Origin: Dehalococcoidia bacterium
GTDB taxonomy: Bacteria > Chloroflexota > Dehalococcoidia > SM23-28-2 > HRBIN24
Reading direction: 5' to 3'
NCBI GenBank assembly: GCA_025062275.1
Contig: JANXAP010000018.1
Span: 124,001-188,000 of the forward strand
DNA: 64,000 nucleotides
The translations under genes were made by a program, and so were the position numbers. Each line of letters starts with the position of its first letter. Position 1 is the stretch's first letter. This document shows positions 33,500 through 41,524 of this stretch, piece by piece. The notes under the pieces are model-generated. The model ran no database searches. It saw nothing but the letters and a program-made list of their open reading frames with translations, and was not told the DNA's origin.

Positions 33500-34834
33500 A
33501 TGGGGCCTCTGCAGCGCTACGAGTTCATCAAGTGGCTTTACCCGGGCATGCGCATCAAGCGCTGGCTCCTCCTTCTCATGGGGGGAGTCACCCTCGCCGG
33601 CCTGGGCATAGCCTATTTCCTGCGGGAGGTGTACGTCTCCTTCACCTTCCCCAGCGTCTTTTATTACATCACCCTTCAGTTCATACCCCAGTGGGGTCGC
33701 GGCAGCATCTTCATGGGGCTGGCCGTCCTGTCGGTGTCGGTGGCCGTCTGGCAGCTGAACCGCTCGATCCTGAGCGCCCTGGTCCCATACCACAGCAACG
33801 GCCACCGCAGCCTGGTGGACGTCATATACAGCCAGCGCATGCTGCGGCGGGGGCCCAAGGTGGTGGCCATCGGCGGCGGCACCGGCCTGTCCACCCTGCT
33901 GCGAGGCCTCAAGGAGTATACCAGCAACATCACCGCCATCGTCACCGTGGCCGACGACGGCGGCTCGTCGGGACGCCTCAGGCGGGAGCTGGGCATCCTG
34001 CCCCCGGGGGATGTACGCAATTGTATCGTTGCCCTGGCCGATGCCGAGCCGCTGGTGACCAAGCTCTTCCAGTACCGGTTCTCCCAGGGGTCGGGGCTGG
34101 CCGGCCACTCCTTCGGCAACCTGTTCATCGTGGCCATGACAGGGGTGGTGGGCAGCTTCGAGGAGGCCATCCGCCAGACATCGCGGGTGCTGGCGGTGCG
34201 GGGGCAGATCATCCCCTCCACGCCGGCCAACGTGACCCTGTGCGCTCGCACCGCCGACGCCGGCACCATCGAGGGGGAGTCCAGCATCAGCGCCGCCTCG
34301 GCGCGGGGGGGGATACGCGAGGTGTTCCTGAACCCTCCCGATCCCCCGGCCTCGCCCGAGGCGGTGCGGGCCATCCTGGAAGCCGACCTCATCGTGCTGG
34401 GGCCGGGCAGTCTCTACACCAGCATCATTCCCAATGTGCTGGTGAAAGGGATACGGCGGGCCATTCTGGCGTCGCCGGCGCTGAAGGTCTACGTCTGTAA
34501 CGTGGCCACCCAGCCGGGCGAGACCGATGGCTATGGGGTGGCCGAGCACGTGAGGGCCATCGAGGCCCATGTGGGGCGTCCCTTCCTGGACATCGTCCTG
34601 GTCAACTCCAACGCTGAAGGGCCCCTGCCTCCCTCCGCCCATGAGGGGGAACCGGTGCGGCTCAACGGCGACCTCCCCCGCCACCTGACGGTGGTCACCG
34701 CTGACGTAGTGGACGAGGCCAACCGGTACCGCCACGACCCCCACAAGCTGGCTCGCGCTATCCTGCGTCTCTACGAGGAAAGGGAGCAGGTGCTGCAGCG
34801 AGCGGCCGCTCGGGCTTCGGCCGGCGCCTCCTAG
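33500..34834 (+). CDS. yvcK: YvcK/GlmR-type gluconeogenesis factor with N-terminal membrane anchor
   Basis: 444 residues. The C-terminal ~320 residues are a YvcK/CofD-like UDP-sugar-binding domain: KVVAIGGGTGLSTLLRGLK, VTVADDGGSSGRLRRELG, PPGDVRNCIVALA, GPGSLYTSIIPNVLV and NVATQPGETDGY. The N-terminal ~120 residues add two predicted membrane helices (about 20-42 and 68-92) not found in the Bacillus protein. YvcK controls carbon flow to cell-wall precursors in Firmicutes and Actinobacteria. AGGA lies just before the ATG; 39 bases after gatB. Confidence 0.92.
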   Translation: MGPLQRYEFIKWLYPGMRIKRWLLLLMGGVTLAGLGIAYFLREVYVSFTFPSVFYYITLQFIPQWGRGSIFMGLAVLSVSVAVWQLNRSILSALVPYHSNGHRSLVDVIYSQRMLRRGPKVVAIGGGTGLSTLLRGLKEYTSNITAIVTVADDGGSSGRLRRELGILPPGDVRNCIVALADAEPLVTKLFQYRFSQGSGLAGHSFGNLFIVAMTGVVGSFEEAIRQTSRVLAVRGQIIPSTPANVTLCARTADAGTIEGESSISAASARGGIREVFLNPPDPPASPEAVRAILEADLIVLGPGSLYTSIIPNVLVKGIRRAILASPALKVYVCNVATQPGETDGYGVAEHVRAIEAHVGRPFLDIVLVNSNAEGPLPPSAHEGEPVRLNGDLPRHLTVVTADVVDEANRYRHDPHKLARAILRLYEEREQVLQRAAARASAGAS

Positions 34835-34867
34835 GCCCTGCGTCTAGCCATCCCCGCCCGGATGCCT

Positions 34868-34873
34868 TATCCT
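34868..34873 (+). promoter_or_regulatory. -10 box TATCCT of secG
   Basis: TATCCT ends 11 bases before the ATG of secG; no strong Shine-Dalgarno lies between. Confidence 0.45.
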
Positions 34874-34884
34874 AGGGTTCGACC

Positions 34885-35106
34885 ATGGATGCCACCACCG
34901 TCCTCAACGTGGGGATGATCCTCATCTCCCTGGCTCTCATTGCTGTCGTCCTGTTGCAGGTGCGGGGCGAGGGCCTTCGGGCCTTTCAGGGAACGTCCCT
35001 GACGCGAACCCGGCGGGGCCTGGAGAAGGCCCTCTTTCAGTTGACCATCGCCCTGGCCTTCCTGTTCGTGCTGGTAGCTGCCCTGAACGTGACCGCCAGC
35101 CGCTAG
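34885..35106 (+). CDS. secG: Preprotein translocase subunit SecG
   Basis: 73 residues with two membrane helices (about 5-25 and 50-70) joined by a loop containing LQVRGEGLRAFQGTS and RRGLEKALFQLT, the usual SecG plan. It is a SecYEG partner in protein export. It precedes the solute-binding protein gene by 6 bases. Confidence 0.88.
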   Translation: MDATTVLNVGMILISLALIAVVLLQVRGEGLRAFQGTSLTRTRRGLEKALFQLTIALAFLFVLVAALNVTASR

Positions 35107-35112
35107 GCCGTC

Positions 35113-36798
35113 ATGGCCATACGCCCACCCGACAGCCGCCCTGGACGGGGCCAGTGGCCCTTGCTGCTGGCATTGTTGGCCGGCATCGTGGCCTTTGTGG
35201 CCATCTGGGCAGTGAACCCCTTCGCTCGCGGCCAGGACAGGCCCGAGGTGGTGCGCTATGTGGAGGCGGTGGTCGGGGTGCCCAGGGCCGTGAATCCTCT
35301 CCTCTCCTCCCTGAACGAGGCCGACCGCGACCTGACAGCCCTGGTCTTCTCGGGGCTGACGCGCCTCGGCCCCGATGGCGATGTCCTGCCCGACCTGGCA
35401 CACAGTTGGGATATCAGCGAGGACGGGCTGACCTACACCTTCCACCTGCGTTCCGATGTCCTGTGGCAGGACGGGACCCCCTTCACTGCTCGCGATGTCC
35501 TCTTCACCTACTCGCTGCTGGCCGACCCCCAGTTCCCGGGCGACCCTTCCCTGCCCCAGTTCTGGTCTCAGGTGAAATGCGAAGCACCCGACGATTACAC
35601 GGTGCGCTGTCGCCTTCCGGAGCCTTTCTCCCCCTTCCTGGCCTACGCCAGCATCGGCCTGCTGCCAGCCCACCGGCTGGGCGGTATCAGGGCAGCCGAC
35701 CTGGCTAACCTGCCCTTCAACAACGCTCCCGTGGGCACCGGACCCTTCCGCCTGCTGCAGGTGGACAGCCGGCGCGCCCTGCTGGCCCGTAACCCGACCT
35801 ATCACCTCGGGCCGCCGCAGATAGAGCAGCTGGAGCTACGCTTCTTCCCCGACCTCCACGGGGCGCTGACGGCCTTGCACCGGGGCGAGGTCCAGGGCAT
35901 CCTGCTGGGGCCGTTGGTCCCCCGGGATGAGCTGCAGTCGCTGGCCTCTCAGGGCCAGTTCCGTCTGTTGGATGCGCCCCGCACCACCTACACCGCCATC
36001 TTCTTCAACCTGGACTCGCTGTTGCTGAGGGACCCCCGGGTACGGGAGGCCATCTCCCTGCTGCTGGACCGTCGCGTCATCACCGACGAGCTTCTGGGGG
36101 GGCGGGCGGTGCCGGCCGATACGCCCATCCCGCCGCGGACCTGGGCAGCCTCTGCCCCGCCCCGTCCCCTGGAGCCAGACCCGCGTCGCGCCCAGCAGCT
36201 CCTCCAGCAAGCGGGATGGCAGAAGGGAAGCGACGGCCTGTGGCGGCAAGGCGACCGTCCGGTGGTGCTGCCCCTTCTGACCTACGACGACCCGATGCAC
36301 ATGGCGGTGGCGCGGGAGGTGGCCCGTCAGTTGGGCAACCAGGGAGTGCTGACCGAGCTGCAGTTCGTCAGCCCCCAGCGCCTGGTGGACGACTACCTGG
36401 CGCCGCGCCGCTTCACGCTGGCCCTGTTCTCCTTCGACCCTGGGCCCGACCCCGATCCCTACCCAGTATGGCACAGCAGCCAACGTCCGCCGGAAGGCCG
36501 CAACTACAGCGATTACCTTAACCCGGAGGTGGACCGGGTGCTGGAGGAAGCCCGCCGCACCGCCGATCGTGCCCAGAGGCAGGCCCTCTACGCCCGTTTC
36601 CAGGAGCTGTTCCGCCGGGACATGCCGGCGGTGGTGCTCTTCTATCCGCAGTACACGTATGCCGTGGACGAGCGGGTGAAGGGGGTGGCGCTGGGGGCCC
36701 TGTTCGACCCCGCCTCCCGCTTCGCCTCCGTCTGGCAGTGGCAGATGGACCCCAAAGGGCCGCCTTCCCTGCGGCGGCGCCCGGGCGATGCCTCCTAG
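35113..36798 (+). CDS. ABC transporter solute-binding protein, family 5 (peptide/nickel type)
   Basis: 561 residues. N-terminal membrane anchor (about 15-34) without lipobox Cys, then a family 5 binding domain: SGLTRLGPDGDVLPDLAHSW, SEDGLTYTFHLRSDVLWQDG, FTARDVLFTY, APVGTGPFRLLQ, and FFNLDSLLLRDPRVREAISLLLDR. It would bind oligopeptides or similar ligands outside the membrane. No permease or ATPase genes of the transporter are adjacent, so the system is incomplete here. The last 11 bases overlap the next gene. Confidence 0.92.
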   Translation: MAIRPPDSRPGRGQWPLLLALLAGIVAFVAIWAVNPFARGQDRPEVVRYVEAVVGVPRAVNPLLSSLNEADRDLTALVFSGLTRLGPDGDVLPDLAHSWDISEDGLTYTFHLRSDVLWQDGTPFTARDVLFTYSLLADPQFPGDPSLPQFWSQVKCEAPDDYTVRCRLPEPFSPFLAYASIGLLPAHRLGGIRAADLANLPFNNAPVGTGPFRLLQVDSRRALLARNPTYHLGPPQIEQLELRFFPDLHGALTALHRGEVQGILLGPLVPRDELQSLASQGQFRLLDAPRTTYTAIFFNLDSLLLRDPRVREAISLLLDRRVITDELLGGRAVPADTPIPPRTWAASAPPRPLEPDPRRAQQLLQQAGWQKGSDGLWRQGDRPVVLPLLTYDDPMHMAVAREVARQLGNQGVLTELQFVSPQRLVDDYLAPRRFTLALFSFDPGPDPDPYPVWHSSQRPPEGRNYSDYLNPEVDRVLEEARRTADRAQRQALYARFQELFRRDMPAVVLFYPQYTYAVDERVKGVALGALFDPASRFASVWQWQMDPKGPPSLRRRPGDAS

Positions 36799-37612
36799 GC
36801 CCATCATCGCTCTCCTGACAGATTTCGGGCTGGCCGACCCGTATGTGGGGGCCATGAAGGGCGTCGTCCTCTCCCTCAACCCCGACGCCGCACTGGTGGA
36901 CATAAGTCACCAGGTGAGGCCTCAGGCAGTGGAGCAGGGCGCTTTTCTGCTGGAGCAGGCCTATCCTTACTTTCCGCCCTGGACCTTGTTCGTGGCGGTG
37001 GTGGATCCCGGGGTAGGCACCGCTCGCCGCGCCCTGGCCCTGCGCACGCCGCGGGCCTTCCTGGTCGGGCCCGACAACGGCCTCCTCTCGGCTGCTCTTC
37101 CCGAAGCGGTGCGCGAGCGAGCTGGCGAGGGCCCCGCGGCAGTGACCTTGCCGGAGGGATACGTCGCCGTGGCCATCGAGAACGAGCGTTACTTCCGTCA
37201 TCCCGTCAGTTCCACCTTCCACGGGCGCGACATCTTTGCGCCGTCCGCTGCCTACCTGTCGTTGGGCACCCCCCTGGAGTCTCTGGGGCCGGTGGTGAGA
37301 GAGATGGTGGCGCTGCCCCCCTTCCGCGCTCGTCCCAGGCCTGACGGTGCGCTGGCCGGGAAGGTGGTGCACGTGGACCGGTTCGGCAACCTGGTCACCA
37401 ACATCCGCAGCCGAGACCTGCCCGGGGGACGTATCGAGGTGGAGGTGTGCGGACGGCGAGTACCTGGCCTGGTGCGCACCTACGCCGAGGCCGAGGGCCT
37501 CTGCGCCCTCATCGGCAGCGCTGGCTACCTCGAGATAGCCCTGCCCATGGGCTCGGCCGCCGAGGCCCTGGGAGCCGACATCGGTGCCCAGTTGGTGGCG
37601 CGCCCGGTATAA
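36788..37612 (+). CDS. SAM hydroxide adenosyltransferase (DUF62/fluorinase superfamily)
   Basis: 274 residues. Motifs of the duf62 family: LLTDFG at 10-14, VDISHQV, FVAVVDPGVGT, GPDNGLLS, STFHGRDIFAPSAAYLS, HVDRFGNLVTNI and GSAGYLEIA. Characterised members split SAM into adenosine and methionine using hydroxide in place of fluoride. Nothing marks it as a halogenase, although that distinction needs closer comparison. It overlaps the preceding gene. Confidence 0.93.
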   Translation: MPPRPIIALLTDFGLADPYVGAMKGVVLSLNPDAALVDISHQVRPQAVEQGAFLLEQAYPYFPPWTLFVAVVDPGVGTARRALALRTPRAFLVGPDNGLLSAALPEAVRERAGEGPAAVTLPEGYVAVAIENERYFRHPVSSTFHGRDIFAPSAAYLSLGTPLESLGPVVREMVALPPFRARPRPDGALAGKVVHVDRFGNLVTNIRSRDLPGGRIEVEVCGRRVPGLVRTYAEAEGLCALIGSAGYLEIALPMGSAAEALGADIGAQLVARPV

Positions 37613-37887
37613 TGCCGCTCGTGGGGAGGAGCGCCGCAGGCTGGTCTGCGCCGCAGGAGACCCCCTGGACGGCCGCAGCGACTGCGAGCCGGGCTTTTTG
37701 CGGCCATCGACCTGTTGGCCGACTTCTGGGCCGAGGAGGCGGGGAAGGCCGTCTGCCGGCGAGTCCTGTGGGGGATTCTTTCCGGTTGGGGCCCTGTGTG
37801 GCGGGACGGGACACCGTTCTGGCGGGGGACCGCGGCATCTATGACCTGGGACCGGCTGGTGCCCCGGCACAGCGATAAGTAGGGGCC
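37608..37887 (+). other. 275-base gene-free stretch upstream of fmt, starting with a TATAAT box
   Basis: TATAAT at 37608-37613 overlaps the stop of the preceding gene. The stretch then holds several short inverted repeats (GGCCGCA near 37671 with TGCGGCC near 37708; CGCAG with CTGCG near 37637-37652). Open frames cross it, including one from GTG 37621 and one without a start that ends just before fmt, but their codon use is unlike the neighbours. I found no match to tRNA, SRP RNA, tmRNA or RNase P signatures. It may be a long fmt leader, a small RNA or decayed coding sequence. Confidence 0.45.
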
Positions 37888-38874
37888 ATGGCCCTCGTCT
37901 TCATGGGGACTCCCCCGTTCGCCCTGCCCAGCCTGCGGGCGCTGCACGAGGCGGGCTACGAGATAGCTGCCGTCTACACCCGTCCCGACCGGCCAGCAGG
38001 ACGAGGCCTGCGCCCCCGGCCGCCGCCGGTGAAGGAGCTGGCCATGGCCCTGGGGCTGCCGGTCCGCCAGCCTGAGAGCCTGAGGCGGCCAGAGGCCATC
38101 GAAGAGCTGCGGAGCTTCTCGCCGGAGGTCATCGTCGTCTGCGCCTACGGGCAGATATTGCGGCGGCCGGTGCTGGAGATACCGCCCAGGGGCGTCCTCA
38201 ACGTCCATCCCTCGCTGCTGCCCAGGCACCGGGGGCCTTCGCCCATTGCCGGTGCCATCCTGGCGGGCGATGCCGAGACGGGAGTGACCATCATGCTCAT
38301 GGACGAGGGGATGGACACGGGGCCTGTGATCGCCCAGCGGTCCCTTCCCATCTCCCCTTTCGATACGTCAGGGACCCTGACGGAGAGGCTTTCGCACCTG
38401 GCCGCAGAGCTGTTGCTGGAGACGCTGCCCCGCTGGCTGCGTGGCGAGATAACGCCCCGGCCCCAGGACGAGTCCCGTGCGACCGTCACGCGGCTGCTGC
38501 GCAAAGAGGACGGGGCCATCGACTGGACGCTGCCGGCCGAGGAGATATGGCGACGGGTGCGGGCCTTCGACCCCTGGCCCGGCGCCTATACCTACCTGGA
38601 GGGGGAGCAACTGCACATCTGGGCTGCCTGGCCACTGGAGGGAGACAGTGGCATGCCTCCGGGCACTGTGGTGGCGCTGACTCCCGAACAGGCGCGCCAG
38701 GTCCCGGCCGAGGTGGGACGAGCGGCCTTCGCCGTGCAGACGGGCCGGGGTCTCCTGGCAGTGACACGAGTCCAGCGCGCTGGGCGTCGTGCTCTACCGG
38801 CGGAAGAGTTCCTGCGCGGAATGCCCGGCCTGGTGGGGCAACGGCTGGGCGGTGCCCCCGAGGCCGCGACTTAG
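37888..38874 (+). CDS. fmt: Methionyl-tRNA formyltransferase
   Basis: 328 residues. It formylates initiator Met-tRNA. Catalytic residues Asn105, His107 and Asp143 are in NVHPSLLPRHRGPSPI and MDEGMDTGP. The N-terminal FMGTPPFALPSLRAL and the loop DRPAGRGLRPRPPPVKELA are typical, as is the C-terminal OB-fold region. Downstream is the convergent rplY gene, 11 bases off. Confidence 0.96.
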   Translation: MALVFMGTPPFALPSLRALHEAGYEIAAVYTRPDRPAGRGLRPRPPPVKELAMALGLPVRQPESLRRPEAIEELRSFSPEVIVVCAYGQILRRPVLEIPPRGVLNVHPSLLPRHRGPSPIAGAILAGDAETGVTIMLMDEGMDTGPVIAQRSLPISPFDTSGTLTERLSHLAAELLLETLPRWLRGEITPRPQDESRATVTRLLRKEDGAIDWTLPAEEIWRRVRAFDPWPGAYTYLEGEQLHIWAAWPLEGDSGMPPGTVVALTPEQARQVPAEVGRAAFAVQTGRGLLAVTRVQRAGRRALPAEEFLRGMPGLVGQRLGGAPEAAT

Positions 38875-38885
38875 GCCTCGGGGCG

Positions 38886-39551
38886 CTACTCTTCTTCCTC
38901 CTCTTCCTCTTCGCGGCGGGAGCGGACCACTTCTGGCTCGACCGGGGCGGCCTCCTCTTCCACAGCTTCCTCCTCGGCTGGCGCCGCCTCCACCACGGCC
39001 CTGGCCACCACCATCTCCGGGTCGGTGAGGATGGTCACCCCGGGCGGGGGCTGCAGATCGCTCACATGAATGACCGAATCGGGGGCATCCAGCCGCGACA
39101 GGTCCACCTCGATGAAGGGAGGAAGGGCGGTGGGCAGCCCCTCTACCAGGACCACGTCCAGCAGTTGCAGGACCATGGCGCCGTAACGGTCCACGGCGGG
39201 AGCCTCGCCTACCAGGTGCAGGGGCACCTCCAGCCGCACCTTCTCCGTGAGGGAGACCTGCTGGAAGTCCACGTGCAGAAGCTCGTCGGTTATGGGGTCC
39301 TTCTGGACGGCGCGGATGAAGCAGGGGCGCTCTTCTTCCCCGTCCACCTGCAGGTAGACGATCTCATGGCGGCCGGCGTGGCGCAGCAGGTGCCACAGGT
39401 CGTGAGTGGACACCTGGATGGCCAGCGACTGGATGCCCTTGCCGTAGATGTTGGCCGGGGTCAGGCCCTGCCTTCGCAGCCGCTTGACGGCCTTGCCCAG
39501 GACCTGACGTCGGCTGGCCTTCAGCTCCACCCGCTCTCTGGCCTGCACCAT
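38886..39551 (-). CDS. rplY: Ribosomal protein L25/general stress protein Ctc
   Basis: 221 residues of the long (Ctc/TL5) form. The L25 domain has ASRRQVLGKAVKRLRRQGLT at the N-terminus with IYG, then the beta domain (HVDFQQVSLTEKVRLEVPLH, VLVEGLPTALPPFIEVDLS). It binds 5S rRNA. The C-terminus is a 40-residue Glu-rich tail ending in eight Glu. ATG 39551 has GGGAGGAG upstream, so an upstream in-frame extension is unlikely. Divergent from the DUF2905 gene. Confidence 0.93.
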   Translation of the reverse strand: MVQARERVELKASRRQVLGKAVKRLRRQGLTPANIYGKGIQSLAIQVSTHDLWHLLRHAGRHEIVYLQVDGEEERPCFIRAVQKDPITDELLHVDFQQVSLTEKVRLEVPLHLVGEAPAVDRYGAMVLQLLDVVLVEGLPTALPPFIEVDLSRLDAPDSVIHVSDLQPPPGVTILTDPEMVVARAVVEAAPAEEEAVEEEAAPVEPEVVRSRREEEEEEEE

Positions 39552-39651
39552 GGTCTTAACTCCTCCCGATGGGGAAGCATAGGGCGCTGGCGTCCCAGGG
39601 TCAACGGCGCCCTTGTCGGCCCCGGGGGAGTATGGCGAAAATGGTGCTGGG

Positions 39652-39879
39652 ATGGACATGGAGCAGGTGGGCAAGTGGCTCATGGTGGCAGGCGTGGCCC
39701 TGGCGCTGTTGGGGGGCCTGGTGCTTCTGGCCTCGAAGGTTCCCTTTCTGGGGCGGCTGCCCGGCGATATCCTGGTCCAGCGGGACAACTTCACCTTCTA
39801 CTTCCCGCTGGTCACCTCCATCCTCCTAAGCATCTTTCTGACCATCGTCCTCAACCTCGTTCTCCGTTTCTGGCGCTAG
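39652..39879 (+). CDS. DUF2905 small membrane protein
   Basis: 75 residues with two membrane helices. The conserved centre GRLPGDILVQRDNFTFYFPL is the DUF2905 signature. ATG 39652 or ATG 39658 may be the start; a GAAAAT box at 39637-39642 sits 9 bases before the first. Function unknown in the family. Confidence 0.85.
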   Translation: MDMEQVGKWLMVAGVALALLGGLVLLASKVPFLGRLPGDILVQRDNFTFYFPLVTSILLSIFLTIVLNLVLRFWR

Positions 39880-39880
39880 C

Positions 39881-39910
39881 TTGACCCCGTGGGGCTGCCT
39901 GTGTTCATAT
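39881..39910 (+). promoter_or_regulatory. Putative promoter of larE
   Basis: TTGACC (39881-39886) and TCATAT (39905-39910) with an 18-base spacer, ending 26 bases before the GTG of larE. Confidence 0.5.
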
Positions 39911-39936
39911 AGGGGTCGCCCGGGCGGAGGCGGCAG

Positions 39937-40764
39937 GTGCAGGAGAAGCTGGAGCGTCTGAGGAACCTCCTGAGCGAGATGGGCTCGGTGGTGGTGGCCT
40001 ATTCGGGCGGGGTGGACAGCTCCTTCCTGGCGGCAGTGGCGCACGATGTGCTGGAGGAACGGGCGCTGTGCGTTACAGCCCGCTCCCCCTCGGTGCCTGC
40101 CTCGGAGCTGGCCCAGGCCGAGGAGCTGGCCCGGCGACTGGGCCTGCGCCACCGCGTCATTGAGACGCGGGAGATGGAGCGACCCGGCTACGTCCAGAAC
40201 TCGCCCGCCCGTTGCTTTCATTGCAAGGATGAACTCTACTCCGCTCTGCTGGCCCTGGCCCGGGCCGAGGGCTTCGACTGGGTGGCCGACGGCACCAATG
40301 CCGACGACCTGGAGGACTACCGACCGGGCCTGGCTGCCGCCCGTCAGCACGGCGTCCGCAGCCCCCTGCTGGAGGCGGGCCTCACCAAGGTCGAGATCCG
40401 GGAGCTGTCGCGGCAGATGGGTCTACCCACCTGGGACAAGCCGGCCTCCCCTTGCCTCGCCTCGCGCATCCCCTACGGCACGCCGGTGACGGTCGAGGCG
40501 CTGGAGCGCATCGAGCGGGCCGAGGAGTTCATGCGCTCGCTAGGCCTGCGGGTCCTCAGGGTCCGTCACCATGGCACCCTCGCCCGCATCGAGACGGACG
40601 AAGAGGGAATGAGGGTCGTCATGGCCCGCCGTGAGGAGGTAGTGGAGGCTTTACGCTCTCTGGGCTATCTGCACGTGGCCCTGGACCTGGCAGGCTACCG
40701 CCGGGGATCCCTCAATGCGGCCTTGGCCGGAGGAGATCAGCAGGCGCCGTCCAGCGGCAGATAG
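39937..40764 (+). CDS. larE: ATP-dependent sacrificial sulfur transferase, LarE-like
   Basis: 275 residues. PP-loop ATPase motif YSGGVDSSFLAA (22-33), then RCFHCKDELY at 92-101, DGTNADDLEDYRPGL, and KPASPCLASRIPYG, whose Cys173 corresponds to the cysteine that gives up its sulfur in characterised LarE. LarE builds the nickel-pincer cofactor of lactate racemase and related enzymes. larB, larC and a LarA-type racemase are not in the window. GTG start with GGAGG 6 bases upstream. Its end overlaps the convergent PHP gene by 28 bases. Confidence 0.9.
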   Translation: MQEKLERLRNLLSEMGSVVVAYSGGVDSSFLAAVAHDVLEERALCVTARSPSVPASELAQAEELARRLGLRHRVIETREMERPGYVQNSPARCFHCKDELYSALLALARAEGFDWVADGTNADDLEDYRPGLAAARQHGVRSPLLEAGLTKVEIRELSRQMGLPTWDKPASPCLASRIPYGTPVTVEALERIERAEEFMRSLGLRVLRVRHHGTLARIETDEEGMRVVMARREEVVEALRSLGYLHVALDLAGYRRGSLNAALAGGDQQAPSSGR

Positions 40765-41420
40765 AGGCCGTCGGCCCGGCGGGCGGGCGTGAACCGTCCC
40801 GACCGCAGTTCCCGCAGGAGGTCGTCCAGGCCTCTGATGTCCCCTTCGAAGATGGTGACGTAGTGCCCCACCTCCGTGGGCGCGTGGGCATCGCTGGCGC
40901 CCACGATGGGCTTGCCCAGGTAGCGGGCCACCTGAAGGGCCAGCTCGTTCTCGCGGTCTATGCAACCGCCGTTGAGCACCTCGATGGCGTCCACCAGCCC
41001 GAAGACGGGGTGCTTGGCCAGCTCTTCGATGGGCAGTTCGCCGGCGTTGGCCACCCGCCCGAAGAGGATGCTGGAGGGGCCGGGGAAGTAGCGGAAGGGG
41101 TGGGCCAGAATGAGGAAGGCGCCCTCGGCGTCGGCCGCCCTTCGCAGGTCTTCGGCCGTCCGGATACCCGTCGTCCCCTCGAGTCCCAGGGCGATGATGT
41201 GGCCCATGTCCGTGGACCACTCTCGGGCGGGGACTGCCACGATGCCTGTCTCCTCGTAGAACCGTTGGGCCCGCTCCCTCGGCCAGGGAGTGACGTGCTC
41301 GCTGAGGGTGACCACCGTCAGGCCCACCTTTTGGGCGACGTCTCCCAGGCGCTGGGGGGTGATCATCGAGTCGTAGGAGCCGATGGTGGTATGGACGTGC
41401 AAGTCTACTATGCTGGGCAT
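40737..41420 (-). CDS. PHP-domain phosphoesterase
   Basis: 227 residues. PHP metal motifs: DLHVHTTIGSYDS, LSEHVTPW, LILAHPFRY and VGASDAHAPTEVGHY. Close in plan to stand-alone PHP phosphatases such as those acting on nucleotides or histidinol phosphate. Substrate not predictable. ATG has GGAAGGTGCC just before it. Convergent overlap of 28 bases with larE. Confidence 0.9.
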   Translation of the reverse strand: MPSIVDLHVHTTIGSYDSMITPQRLGDVAQKVGLTVVTLSEHVTPWPRERAQRFYEETGIVAVPAREWSTDMGHIIALGLEGTTGIRTAEDLRRAADAEGAFLILAHPFRYFPGPSSILFGRVANAGELPIEELAKHPVFGLVDAIEVLNGGCIDRENELALQVARYLGKPIVGASDAHAPTEVGHYVTIFEGDIRGLDDLLRELRSGRFTPARRADGLYLPLDGAC

Positions 41421-41508
41421 GGCACCTTCCCCGCTTGTTTGTCCACGGGTCAGGATATCATCTGCCGGAGATAGGTTACAGGGCGCTGCCTTTGGACGAT
41501 TCCGTCCG

Positions 41509-41514
41509 TAAAAT
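41509..41514 (+). promoter_or_regulatory. -10 box TAAAAT of hyuA, probable leaderless promoter
   Basis: TAAAAT ends 10 bases before the ATG at 41525. The sequence around it (GTAAAATGGCCCC) is the same as before the Eis-like gene at 10851. Confidence 0.6.
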
Positions 41515-41524
41515 GGCCCCTGGC

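Noticed and set aside
34860-34890. A tRNA T-arm from GGTTCGACC before secG
   Set aside because: The flanking bases do not form the five-pair stem and no acceptor or anticodon arm lies around it. I found no other tRNA in the window.
36788-37612. Fluorinase or chlorinase instead of a SAM hydroxide adenosyltransferase
   Set aside because: The sequence has the general DUF62 motifs shared with the hydroxide enzymes, which are by far the commoner form, and nothing around it suggests organohalogen synthesis.
37621-37878. An 85-codon open frame from GTG upstream of fmt
   Set aside because: Its codons (CGA, GGA, CCT, GTT) differ from all neighbours, there is no Shine-Dalgarno and no recognisable fold. 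Left as non-coding.
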